Positions 41,634-49,598 of a DNA stretch of 64,000 nucleotides are shown here, in pieces. The notes beneath the pieces were generated by a model that had not been told where the DNA came from, did not search any database, and saw nothing but the letters and a program-made list of their open reading frames with translations. The stretch's first letter is position 1. Each line of letters begins with the position of its first letter. This stretch comes from G963663775 sp963664255. Its GTDB lineage: Bacteria; Bacillota; Clostridia; Oscillospirales; Butyricicoccaceae. The stretch lies in the NCBI GenBank assembly GCA_963664255.1, contig OY760938.1:1488001-1552000 (forward strand), in the 5' to 3' direction. The translations under genes were made by a program, and so were the position numbers.

Positions 41634-43589
41634 ATGCGCATAACACGGGATGGGCAACGGCTTACCGCGCAGCAACAGGATACAGCAGGCAGTGACATGG
41701 TGCAGAAGCAGGACACGCCGGCTATGCAGGAGCAAACACACACACAGTTCCAAGCATATAGTGGCATGATGCTGACCATTGGCATGATTGTAAGAAATGA
41801 GGCAGTCAATTTAAAACGGTGTTTCGACTCTTTGCAGCCCTTGCGCGATGCGATTCCGTGTGAACTGCTCATAACCGATACAGGCTCGACGGATGAAACG
41901 GTAGCGGTGGCAGAAGCGACTGCTGATGCCGTATACCATGTCAAATGGGCGGATGATTTCGCAGCTGCCCGCAACACCACCTTGGAGGCGGCACAGGGCG
42001 AATGGTATTTTTATATCGATGCCGATGAGTGCTTGGATGCAGATTTTTCCGCATTGACGCAATTTTTTCGGGATGGCACGCATATGGAGTATGACGTTGC
42101 AGCATGCACAATCCGTGAGTATGCAGATGCCTCTGGTCAGCAGTATGCGGCCCACACGTGCCCAAGATTGTATCGAATGCGGTCTGGGCTGCACTTTCAG
42201 CATCGCGTGTTTGAGCAGATAGAAAGCACAGCAGAGCCGTATCCGCTGCAGATGATTGTGCATCATTATGGATATGCAGATGCGGCGGTTAAGCTGGAAA
42301 AGTACCAAAGAAATCTGCGTCTGTTAGAGCTGGAACAGCAGGAACATCCGGAGGATGGGGTGCTTACAGAGCGGATTGCACAGCTGAAAGCAGAGAAATT
42401 CTTGCAAAATGCTGCGTTGCAAGCCGCACAAGGGCGGTTTGAATCGCAGCAATATGCAGAGGCGGAAGGCGCGATAGCGCAGGTACAATTTACTGCACTG
42501 GAAGAGGAACGTGCAAAGAAAACCTATATTGCGTTGGTGATTCAGCTGGCAAAATACAAGCAATATGGGCAGTTGGCACCCTGCTATGGGGCGCTTTTAG
42601 CAGCGGACGCACAACCATTCTTGTTGGAATTTCAAAAGCACTTTCAGCAAGAATTGAGCATGGATAAGGTAGCATATGAGGTGCTGGCACAGCTGGAGCA
42701 GGACGACCCTTTTTTGATTCTGTGCCGCTTGAGAACGCTGGAAGAAAATGACCAAAATACAGCATATGCATTGCTGGATTGCTTGCAAGGTCATATGGAA
42801 TTGACCATGTCTTCCCCATATGAGGATATTTTGTATTGGTCAGTTCGATTGAATCATGGAATTTTGCTGATGATTGAAGAGATCCGACCAGAGGAACTGG
42901 CCAAAATTGTAAAGAAAATTGTTGCAATGCATGATGATTTCGCACAAGTCGTGTTACACTGGGTGAAGGATTTGCAGGGCAATCGGCAAAATCTTTTGCA
43001 GCTGCATTGGATTTCGGAATTGATGGTATTGACGCTGATTTATAGCTATGCATATGATGCACAACTAGGCGAGCAAGCGGCAGAGAACGGAGTCGGTGCA
43101 AAGCGCGTTTCTGCAGAGGTGGGAACGGCATTGTTTTTTCAAGCCACTGCGGCCTTGATGCTATTGTGTAAAAAGACCTATCGCGCGGAAGCTTTGTGTG
43201 AGGAAAATTTAGAATATTTACCCCAACTCCATTGTATGGCATTTTACACGAATCAGGCAATGCGTAAAAAAGAGAGCAAAGATATTGTGGGATATGTGCA
43301 GAATTTGAAGGAAGCCGCAAAGGCATATCCCTTGCTGAGTAAGCCCATTCATCAGATTGATGCGCAATTACAGCAGGAAATGAACGCGGAGAAAACCATT
43401 ACAGATGAGTTTTATGCCTTGGCACAGCAAGTGAAGCAGCAAACCGCGGCGTTGATTGCACGTGGCGAATTTCAAGAAGCAGAAAAAATCTTGGAAGTCT
43501 ATCAATCGGTGCATCCAGATGACCAAGAAGCAGTGGATATGTATCAAATGCTGCGAAGTAAGCATGGAAACAGTGCGTTGTTGCATTGA
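41634..43589 (+). CDS. Family 2 glycosyltransferase with helical repeat tail
   Basis: A 651-residue protein. Residues 45-145 form a GT-A fold: MLTIGMIVRNEAVNLKRCF, then TDTGSTDETV, with metal-binding DADE at 129-132. The rest is helical, Glu/Gln/Ala-rich and TPR-like. Such SunS-like transferases often modify proteins or peptides, and a location next to flagellin makes flagellin glycosylation the best guess. ATG 41634 has TAGGAGAA upstream; the first 44 residues are not conserved and a start at 41766 cannot be excluded. Confidence 0.82.
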   Translation: MRITRDGQRLTAQQQDTAGSDMVQKQDTPAMQEQTHTQFQAYSGMMLTIGMIVRNEAVNLKRCFDSLQPLRDAIPCELLITDTGSTDETVAVAEATADAVYHVKWADDFAAARNTTLEAAQGEWYFYIDADECLDADFSALTQFFRDGTHMEYDVAACTIREYADASGQQYAAHTCPRLYRMRSGLHFQHRVFEQIESTAEPYPLQMIVHHYGYADAAVKLEKYQRNLRLLELEQQEHPEDGVLTERIAQLKAEKFLQNAALQAAQGRFESQQYAEAEGAIAQVQFTALEEERAKKTYIALVIQLAKYKQYGQLAPCYGALLAADAQPFLLEFQKHFQQELSMDKVAYEVLAQLEQDDPFLILCRLRTLEENDQNTAYALLDCLQGHMELTMSSPYEDILYWSVRLNHGILLMIEEIRPEELAKIVKKIVAMHDDFAQVVLHWVKDLQGNRQNLLQLHWISELMVLTLIYSYAYDAQLGEQAAENGVGAKRVSAEVGTALFFQATAALMLLCKKTYRAEALCEENLEYLPQLHCMAFYTNQAMRKKESKDIVGYVQNLKEAAKAYPLLSKPIHQIDAQLQQEMNAEKTITDEFYALAQQVKQQTAALIARGEFQEAEKILEVYQSVHPDDQEAVDMYQMLRSKHGNSALLH

Positions 43590-43599
43590 GAAAAATAGA

Positions 43600-43637
43600 A
43601 AAAGCACCGGATACTGCGTACAGTATCCGGTGCTTTT
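43600..43637. terminator. Bidirectional terminator between the glycosyltransferase gene and iolH
   Basis: A perfect 17-bp stem: AAAAGCACCGGATACTG (43600-43616), loop CGTA, and CAGTATCCGGTGCTTTT (43621-43637). A- and T-ends make it work for both converging genes. Confidence 0.95.
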
Positions 43638-43668
43638 ATATTGTACAATCATATTGCGGAAGCAGAAT

Positions 43669-44589
43669 TTACTTTCCGAGAAGCTCTCTTTCGATGCGTT
43701 CGCGTGCTTCCGGTGCTTGGGTTGCCATTTTTTCTGGGAAGCCGAAATACGAAACGCAAGCGATGTTGTCACCACCCAGCTTCGGCGCATTGGCGTTCAG
43801 CTGCTTGTTGGCAAAGTCCATGTCGCGCAGCGTTTCAAAGATGCCCGGGAAATCCACATCGCCTTCGCCCATCGCCAGATGCTGGTGGATGGTAATATCC
43901 GCGCGACCATTGGCGTTGAGCCAAGGCGGATTTGCGATATAACGGCAGTCCATGGTCTGGTTGAAGGTGTCAGCAAACAGCACATGGGTCAGTTCATCGC
44001 CTGCATATTGCAGCATGGAGCGCACATCGCCCTTGCCTTGGTCATAAAAGAAGCCATGCGGAGAGGAATACACATAGCCGAGATTCTTGGAGCGGAAAGA
44101 CTTGACCATGTCGCAGGTTTCGTTGTTCAGCTCACAGAAATCATACGGATGGGACTGAATTTCCACACGAATGCCTTCTTTTTCAAACAACGGCATCAAT
44201 TCTTCCATCGAGCGGAACCACATACCATTGCAGATTTCCTGTTGGTTCGGGTCGCCGGAAAGTTCGGTGTTGATGACCTGCACGCCCATATTGACGGCAA
44301 GCTCCACGATTTTCTTCCAGTTCGCAACCGCGTGCAGACGCTGTTCCTCGGTCGGACCAGACCAGCGATACACCACGATGAAAGAGGAAATTTCCACGCC
44401 GGTTTCGCGCAGTGCGGTGCGATATTCCGCCTCACACTCCTGCGAGAACAGCGGATGCTTATAGAACGGATTGATGCGCGGATGCGGGGACTGCTCAATG
44501 TATTTATAGCCCCAATCTGCAACCTGATGCACCATGTCATTGATGCTCATTTGTTTTGCCAGTACGTCCACATCAAATGCGATTTTCAT
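43669..44589 (-). CDS. iolH: IolH-like sugar phosphate isomerase/epimerase-fold protein
   Basis: A 306-residue TIM-barrel (AP endonuclease 2-like) protein. The sequence resembles B. subtilis IolH throughout (KIAFDVDVLAKQ, YIEQSPHPRINPFYKHP, FIVVYRWSGP, VINTELSGDPNQ). IolH is encoded in inositol operons, and its reaction is not firmly known. The start at 44589 is set by AAAGGAG eight bases upstream. It is the last gene of the - strand iolG-iolI-iolH unit and ends at a shared terminator. Confidence 0.85.
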   Translation of the reverse strand: MKIAFDVDVLAKQMSINDMVHQVADWGYKYIEQSPHPRINPFYKHPLFSQECEAEYRTALRETGVEISSFIVVYRWSGPTEEQRLHAVANWKKIVELAVNMGVQVINTELSGDPNQQEICNGMWFRSMEELMPLFEKEGIRVEIQSHPYDFCELNNETCDMVKSFRSKNLGYVYSSPHGFFYDQGKGDVRSMLQYAGDELTHVLFADTFNQTMDCRYIANPPWLNANGRADITIHQHLAMGEGDVDFPGIFETLRDMDFANKQLNANAPKLGGDNIACVSYFGFPEKMATQAPEARERIERELLGK

Positions 44590-44640
44590 ATGCGGAACTC
44601 CTTTCAATCATCAAAGAGAGAATAGACTTCAAAATAGAGA

Positions 44641-45507
44641 TTAGCAGTATTTTTCAATGTGCTTACGGGTCATTTCTGCTGCAGTCTTAACATTTTCTTC
44701 TTGAGAAAGCTCATAATATGCAGGACGGAATACTTCCATGGTACAAACATCACCCTCAAAGCCAATTTTCTTTAAGGTGTCGGCATACCACTTGTGATCC
44801 AAGCAGTCACCTGGTTCACCCGGCCACAGACGCTTTTCGTCGCTGTTGTAGGGTGCGCCGCAAGGCACATTTTCCATGCCGTTCAAGTGCCATACGAAAA
44901 TCTTCTTGCCGTCCGCAGCTTCCAGAGATGCCGGGCAAGATGCCAGTGCATGGAAATGATACTGGTCCAGTGTGATGCCTACCAGCGGATGGTTGACTGC
45001 CTGTGCAATGGCATAGGCATCTTCAAAGCGGTTGATGGACATAGACGGATGCGCCACGAATTCGATGGAGAGCTTGATGCCGTGCGGCTCAACCTTTGCC
45101 ACCATTTCCTTCAGAACAGCAACCGCATCTTCCTTGATGTCATCCAGTGTTGCGTGCACCGGCAAATCCATAGACGGCACTACAACAATCATTTTGCAGT
45201 TGAGCATATTGCAGCGGCGGATGATTTCATCCAGTTCTGCCATAACAGCATCTTTTTCTGCCTGTGTCTGCTTCATGTTGAAGAAAACCAACGCATTGTA
45301 AGATAGCATCTTCAGGTTGTGGCTGGGGTCATTGAACCATGCGCTCAAATCTTCCAAGGTATACAAGCCAGCTGCCATTTCGCGGTCAAGGCATTCCGAC
45401 TGAATGTCAATATAGTCAAATCCGTATTTTTCGCACAAATCCAAATCCGTGAGAACAGAGTGGTCTTTGCAGAAGCGATTGCATCCTTCGTTAAAACCCA
45501 TTTTCAT
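44641..45507 (-). CDS. iolI: Inosose isomerase IolI
   Basis: A 288-residue TIM-barrel isomerase resembling B. subtilis IolI (LDLCEKYGFDYIDI, NALVFFNM, FEDAYAIAQAVN, DQYHFHALAS, ADGKKIFVWHLN). IolI interconverts 2-keto-myo-inositol and 1-keto-D-chiro-inositol; the metal site uses Glu/Asp/His residues such as SIEFVAHP and LDQYHFHA. AAAAGGAG precedes the start. Neighbouring iolG supplies the keto substrate. Confidence 0.87.
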   Translation of the reverse strand: MKMGFNEGCNRFCKDHSVLTDLDLCEKYGFDYIDIQSECLDREMAAGLYTLEDLSAWFNDPSHNLKMLSYNALVFFNMKQTQAEKDAVMAELDEIIRRCNMLNCKMIVVVPSMDLPVHATLDDIKEDAVAVLKEMVAKVEPHGIKLSIEFVAHPSMSINRFEDAYAIAQAVNHPLVGITLDQYHFHALASCPASLEAADGKKIFVWHLNGMENVPCGAPYNSDEKRLWPGEPGDCLDHKWYADTLKKIGFEGDVCTMEVFRPAYYELSQEENVKTAAEMTRKHIEKYC

Positions 45508-45544
45508 AATTGTATTCTCCTTTTACATTGTTTGATATAGAATA

Positions 45545-45585
45545 GGGCACAACCTATATGAGATTTGCTGCGATAGGTTGTGCCC
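45545..45585 (-). other. Hairpin between iolG and iolI
   Basis: A 13-bp perfect stem, GGGCACAACCTAT (45545-45557) and ATAGGTTGTGCCC (45573-45585). No U-run follows on the - strand. It may protect or process the mRNA, or partly attenuate. Confidence 0.65.
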
Positions 45586-45599
45586 ACATATAGCATCGT

Positions 45600-46613
45600 T
45601 TAGTTCTGATAGAAAGTCGGGGTTTCGCCGAAGCCAACCTTTTCAACCTTGCCGGAGTGCTGTGCTTCTACCAGAGCATCCGCAGTCACTTCTGCAATGT
45701 AGCCATCCCAAGCGTTCGGACCTGCTACTTCAAACTTCGCCGCATGGTCGAGCCAATCCTGCAATTCCACATCGTAGGAATCGATGAAACGATTAATCCA
45801 GTTGGTTTCAATGTCGGTGGACAGCTTACCAGCCTTGCGAACCGTCGGGAAGGACGGTGCCGGCATATGGATAACGCCATCTTCGCAAACCACTTCACAG
45901 TTGATGTCATAACCGAACTTGCAGTTGACGAATACTTCCAGAACAACGGTAATGCCCTTCTTGCTCTGCATAATCATCACCTGCGGGTCACGCAGTTCAG
46001 AGTGTGCGAACTTGGTGTTTGCGCCCATGATAACCTGTACAGATTCCCAATCATCGTTCAGCAGCCAGTGCAGGCAGTCGATTTCATGAATTGCGGTGTC
46101 GGTAACTGCCATAGCGGTGGAATAGGACTCGTCCACTTCGATGGCACGGTGTGTGCATTTTACGACCAACGGCTGACCGAAATCACCGGAATCCAGCAAG
46201 GACTTCACCTGATTGTAGCCCTTGTCATAACGGCGCATAAAGCCAACCTGTACCAAGTGCTTGCCACCTGCGATTTCTGCATCTACGATTTCCTTGCAGT
46301 CTGCTGCTGTGGTGCACAGCGGCTTTTCGCAGAATACCGGCTTGCCAGCCTTCACAGCAGCCAAAACAGGCTCCTTGTGTGCAAAACCAGGGCTTGTTAC
46401 CACCAGAGCATCGACATTGGGGTCGTTTACAATATCCTGCACATCGGTATAAACAGCCACGTCATTTGAAGTGACCAAAGCCGCTGCCTTCTTTGCGCCG
46501 TCTTCAAATACGTCACAAACAGCGGTCACCATAGAACCCTGTAACTTACCAGATAATCTCTTAATGTGCTCGCGGCCAATTGCGCCGCATCCAACTACGC
46601 CTATTTTCAGCAT
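45600..46613 (-). CDS. iolG: Inositol 2-dehydrogenase-like oxidoreductase (IolG, Gfo/Idh/MocA family)
   Basis: A 337-residue NAD-dependent oxidoreductase. The Rossmann motif is KIGVVGCGAIGREHIK and the catalytic EKP motif appears in VFCEKPLCTTAAD; the expected active-site region (DTAIHEIDCLHWLL) is also present. IolG oxidises myo-inositol to 2-keto-myo-inositol. The adjacent iolI and iolH genes favour that substrate. The start at 46613 has GGAGG upstream. It is the first gene of its operon and is preceded by a palindromic operator-promoter. Confidence 0.88.
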   Translation of the reverse strand: MLKIGVVGCGAIGREHIKRLSGKLQGSMVTAVCDVFEDGAKKAAALVTSNDVAVYTDVQDIVNDPNVDALVVTSPGFAHKEPVLAAVKAGKPVFCEKPLCTTAADCKEIVDAEIAGGKHLVQVGFMRRYDKGYNQVKSLLDSGDFGQPLVVKCTHRAIEVDESYSTAMAVTDTAIHEIDCLHWLLNDDWESVQVIMGANTKFAHSELRDPQVMIMQSKKGITVVLEVFVNCKFGYDINCEVVCEDGVIHMPAPSFPTVRKAGKLSTDIETNWINRFIDSYDVELQDWLDHAAKFEVAGPNAWDGYIAEVTADALVEAQHSGKVEKVGFGETPTFYQN

Positions 46614-46681
46614 AAAATCCATCCTCCGCATACTAGTATTGTGAAAGCCGCGTTTCTTTATACGGCTCTTTTGTTGTACCC

Positions 46682-46711
46682 ATTATAACGCTTGCGTTCA
46701 CGTGAACGCAA
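46682..46711 (-). promoter_or_regulatory. iolG operon promoter
   Basis: On the - strand, -35 TTGCGT (46706-46711), 18-base spacer and -10 TATAAT (46682-46687). The promoter core is almost fully inside the 34-bp palindrome, so a bound repressor would exclude RNA polymerase. Confidence 0.7.
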
Positions 46712-46718
46712 GCGTTAT
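46685..46718. promoter_or_regulatory. 34-bp perfect palindromic operator, probable LacI-family site
   Basis: Left half ATAACGCTTGCGTTCAC (46685-46701) and right half GTGAACGCAAGCGTTAT (46702-46718) are exact reverse complements. Each half carries its own AACGC-NN-GCGTT dyad, so two operator-like sites lie back to back around CACGTG. A LacI-family gene ends about 90 bases away. No U-run follows, so it is not a terminator. Confidence 0.75.
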
Positions 46719-46805
46719 TTTGTGACTGCTGAAAATTTGGTTGCATTCACAAAAATATGTGCTGAAGATTTGGTGAGTTTGGAGAAGGGGAAACCGTACG
46801 ATTTG

Positions 46806-47834
46806 TTATAAATTATATTTGGTTTTGATTAAAATATCCGTATACATGAACTCATTCTCGGGATAAGTGCCGTTTAACAGATAATTATAAAGTAAAATCG
46901 GCGGCTGGTATCCTTGCTGAAATGCCCCCTGTCCGATGAGGATATCGATGTTGCCAGAGAGCAGGTGCTCCCGATTTTTGGGGGTGAGGTCATAGGTAAT
47001 ATGAAAAACTTGCGCTTTGCGCTTGGCATCCATCAACGCCTGACAAACGCCGCTTTGTCCGTTGGAGGCGGTGAAGATACAGGACAAATCCGGATGCTCC
47101 TGCAAGGCGTGCATCGTCAGCTCATACGCATAGGCGTCTTTGTCAAAACAGGTCTGCAAAGGGAGCACTTCAATATTGCTGTAATACTGTTTACATTCGC
47201 TTAAAAATCCCTCTACACGCTGCTTAGATGCGAGTTTTGTCAAATGTCCGGTAATAGGCAGCACTTTTCCACCACCTCGCAAGGTCATTGCCATGAGGCC
47301 CGCACAAGCACGCCCGCTGCGAAAGCTGTCCTGTCCGACAAAGCACAGGCGGTTGATGTCAGCCATATCCGAGTTGAAGGTGATGACGGGGATATTTTTC
47401 TGATACGTTAGGTCATTGAGGCGGTCACGCAGAATCGGGTCTTCCGTGGGCAGCAAGGCTAAGGCTTGCATATCTTGCGCTAAAAGACGGTCGATTGCGT
47501 GCAAAACCGATTCCAAGCTAACCGATTCTAAATATTCAACAAGCAGTTCTGCGCCCAATTCATGCAGTTCGGTCTTGGCACGCTGGATTCCCTCGATGAC
47601 CATTTGCATAAATGGTGTTTCGCTAGACTGGACAACCACACCGATGCAGAGGTTTTTGCGTGACAATGCCAGTGCACGCCCCATACGGTTGGGGCGATAG
47701 CCGAGTTCGTTTGCAATTTTGATGACGCGTTCGGCGATTTCCGGGTTGATGCGTCCCCTTCCATGAAGGGCACGGTCGACAGTACCGCGCGATACCCCCG
47801 CAATTTCTGCAATTTCTTTCAAGGTAACACCCAT
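46806..47834 (-). CDS. LacI-family transcriptional regulator
   Basis: A 342-residue regulator with an N-terminal helix-turn-helix (TLKEIAEIAGVSRGTVDRAL) and hinge (RPNRMGRALAL), followed by a periplasmic-binding-protein-like sensor. AAGGAG lies just before the start at 47834. It stands between iolG (- strand, downstream) and the ABC importer (+ strand, divergent), so it likely controls both in response to inositol or a product. The palindrome at 46685-46718 is the likely target. Confidence 0.9.
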   Translation of the reverse strand: MGVTLKEIAEIAGVSRGTVDRALHGRGRINPEIAERVIKIANELGYRPNRMGRALALSRKNLCIGVVVQSSETPFMQMVIEGIQRAKTELHELGAELLVEYLESVSLESVLHAIDRLLAQDMQALALLPTEDPILRDRLNDLTYQKNIPVITFNSDMADINRLCFVGQDSFRSGRACAGLMAMTLRGGGKVLPITGHLTKLASKQRVEGFLSECKQYYSNIEVLPLQTCFDKDAYAYELTMHALQEHPDLSCIFTASNGQSGVCQALMDAKRKAQVFHITYDLTPKNREHLLSGNIDILIGQGAFQQGYQPPILLYNYLLNGTYPENEFMYTDILIKTKYNL

Positions 47835-48364
47835 TTTAGTCTCCTTAAGCATTCTGAGGAATAAAAAGCTTTTAATTGATGTATGAAGCAGTCATACAAG
47901 TATTTATAAATTATCATATTAACGGATAAGATTCAATCATTTTTGATATAAATTCTCGTGGATTGCGCAAGATTGTTGTGAATCGCAGATGTGTGCAGCG
48001 GTGCGCCATCCATCGCGGAAACTTCTGAAAATCTTGCGCGATTTCATAAAAAGTAACAGATTTCTATAGGTTCACATCAAATTCTTGTTAAGAATATGTC
48101 AAAATTAAATAAGGGCAGAAGGAATATAAAAGAGCAAGATTGTGCATACTACACAAGAAAAGAAAAAATTCTTAAGTAGTTATGCAAGAAAAACAATCGC
48201 AGCGGGTAAAATATCAAAATAATTGTTGCAAATGTCTTTGGCGCGTGATATTCTATGAGCAAATCAAGGCGTGCACGAGAACGCAATGAAATACAAAGAC
48301 GATTTGTGAAAAAGTTCGCAATGTACGCCAAAACAACGGGAAAAGAAGAAGAGGAGCGAGACAC
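47835..48364. promoter_or_regulatory. 530-bp divergent intergenic region with importer promoter
   Basis: The region separates the LacI-type gene from the importer. A sigma-A-like promoter reads towards the importer: TTGCAA (48226-48231), 17 bases, TATTCT (48249-48254). A 10-bp inverted repeat, GCGCAAGATT (47965-47974) and AATCTTGCGC (48030-48039), could be paired sites or a hairpin. TGTATGA/TCATACA (47880-47898) lies near the regulator start. No coding sequence is evident. Confidence 0.6.
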
Positions 48365-49423
48365 ATGAAACTGAAAAGAACAATGGCCCTGTTATTGGCA
48401 GGTATTCTGTCTGCATCCATGTTGGCAGGCTGCGGCGCAAGCAGCACAGAAAGCACAGAAACACCGGCGGCAAACGCAGGTGCAAGCGATAGCGCAGCTG
48501 CAGCAGACACTGCGGAAGGCGGCACCATCACCTTGGTTCTCTCTCAGCGCGACGAATGGCTCAGCACACTGGACATGGCAGCAAAGGATGCAGCAGAAGC
48601 AGCAGGCTACACGCTCAATTCCTTGGATGCACAGTCTGACGTAAATAAGCAGCTCCAATATGTTGAAACCGCACGCAACAATGGTGAAACCGCGGTTATC
48701 GTCAACCTAGTTGACCCGAACACAGCACCGGACATTGTAGAAGCAGCAGGCGATATGAAGGTTGTATTCGTAAACCGTCCGCCCGCAGACATGAGCATTT
48801 TGACCGAAAATGTGGTATATGTTGGTTCTGACGAAATGACCTCTGGTAAGTTCCAGGGCGAATTCCTGGCAGATTACTTCAAGGCACAGGGCAAAACCGA
48901 AATCAAGTACATCCTGCTCAATGGTATTTTGGGACAGGTTTCCACCACAAACCGTACTGCATCTGTGCTGCAGGCACTGAAGGATGGCGGCATCACTGCA
49001 ACCGAAGCTTCCGCACCGCTGGCTTGCGACTATGACCGCGCAGAAGCAATGACCCAGATTGGACCGCTGCTCAGCTCTGGCGTCGCATTTGATTGCATCA
49101 TTGCAAACAATGACTCTATGGCACTCGGCGCAATCGAAGCATTGGAGCAGCAGGGCCTGGATCCATCTAAAACCCCGATTGTCGGCATTGACGCAACAGC
49201 AGACGGTCGTCAGGCAGTGAAGGATGGCAAGATGGCAATGACCGTGTTCCAGAATGCAAAGGGACAGGGCTCTGGCGCACTGGCAGCTGCTATCAACTTG
49301 GTGGCAGGCAAGGCAATCAACGAAGGCACCGAATATGAAGTGGATGCAACCAATGCCAACATCGTTTGGGTTCCGTTTGAGCCGGTAACCCCGGACAATG
49401 TCGCTGAATACGACGATAAGTAA
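48365..49423 (+). CDS. Sugar/polyol ABC importer, substrate-binding lipoprotein
   Basis: A 352-residue lipoprotein. The signal peptide ends in the lipobox LAGC with Cys23 as the lipidated residue; a Ser/Ala/Thr-rich linker follows. The rest is an RbsB-like periplasmic binding protein (ITLVLSQRDEWLSTLDMAAK, PIVGIDATADGRQAV). The order with a double-ATPase and permease is that of ribose/inositol importers. The nearby iol genes make inositol a good substrate guess. A GAAGAAGAGGAGCG ribosome region precedes ATG 48365. Confidence 0.92.
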   Translation: MKLKRTMALLLAGILSASMLAGCGASSTESTETPAANAGASDSAAAADTAEGGTITLVLSQRDEWLSTLDMAAKDAAEAAGYTLNSLDAQSDVNKQLQYVETARNNGETAVIVNLVDPNTAPDIVEAAGDMKVVFVNRPPADMSILTENVVYVGSDEMTSGKFQGEFLADYFKAQGKTEIKYILLNGILGQVSTTNRTASVLQALKDGGITATEASAPLACDYDRAEAMTQIGPLLSSGVAFDCIIANNDSMALGAIEALEQQGLDPSKTPIVGIDATADGRQAVKDGKMAMTVFQNAKGQGSGALAAAINLVAGKAINEGTEYEVDATNANIVWVPFEPVTPDNVAEYDDK

Positions 49424-49467
49424 TCCATAGAAACGCGCAACTCAGTATACCTATAAGAAGTGTAGAA

Positions 49468-49508
49468 AAAGCGGCGGTGCATTGACCCGACAGGCAATGC
49501 ACCGCTTT
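49468..49508 (+). other. Hairpin after the binding-protein gene
   Basis: Arms AAAGCGGCGGTGCATTG (49468-49484) and CAATGCACCGCTTT (49495-49508) with one bulge. Only three T residues follow. Such hairpins often cause partial termination or 3' protection so that the binding protein is made in excess over the ATPase. Confidence 0.65.
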
Positions 49509-49598
49509 ATGTAACAAACGCATTGGCATAGTGCCGTGGACGGTGCAGTTTGCAGTGCAAAATATGCCAATAGACTGTGGAAATAGAGGTGAATAGCA

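Noticed and set aside
43669..46613. A C-glycoside-cleaving (Dgp/Car-like) enzyme set, which also pairs Gfo/Idh/MocA and TIM-barrel proteins
   Set aside because: The small beta-subunit gene is missing, and the two TIM-barrel proteins match IolI and IolH along their length.
46685..46718. The 34-bp palindrome as an intrinsic terminator of the LacI-type gene
   Set aside because: It has no U-run on either strand and exactly covers a good -35/-10 pair for iolG.
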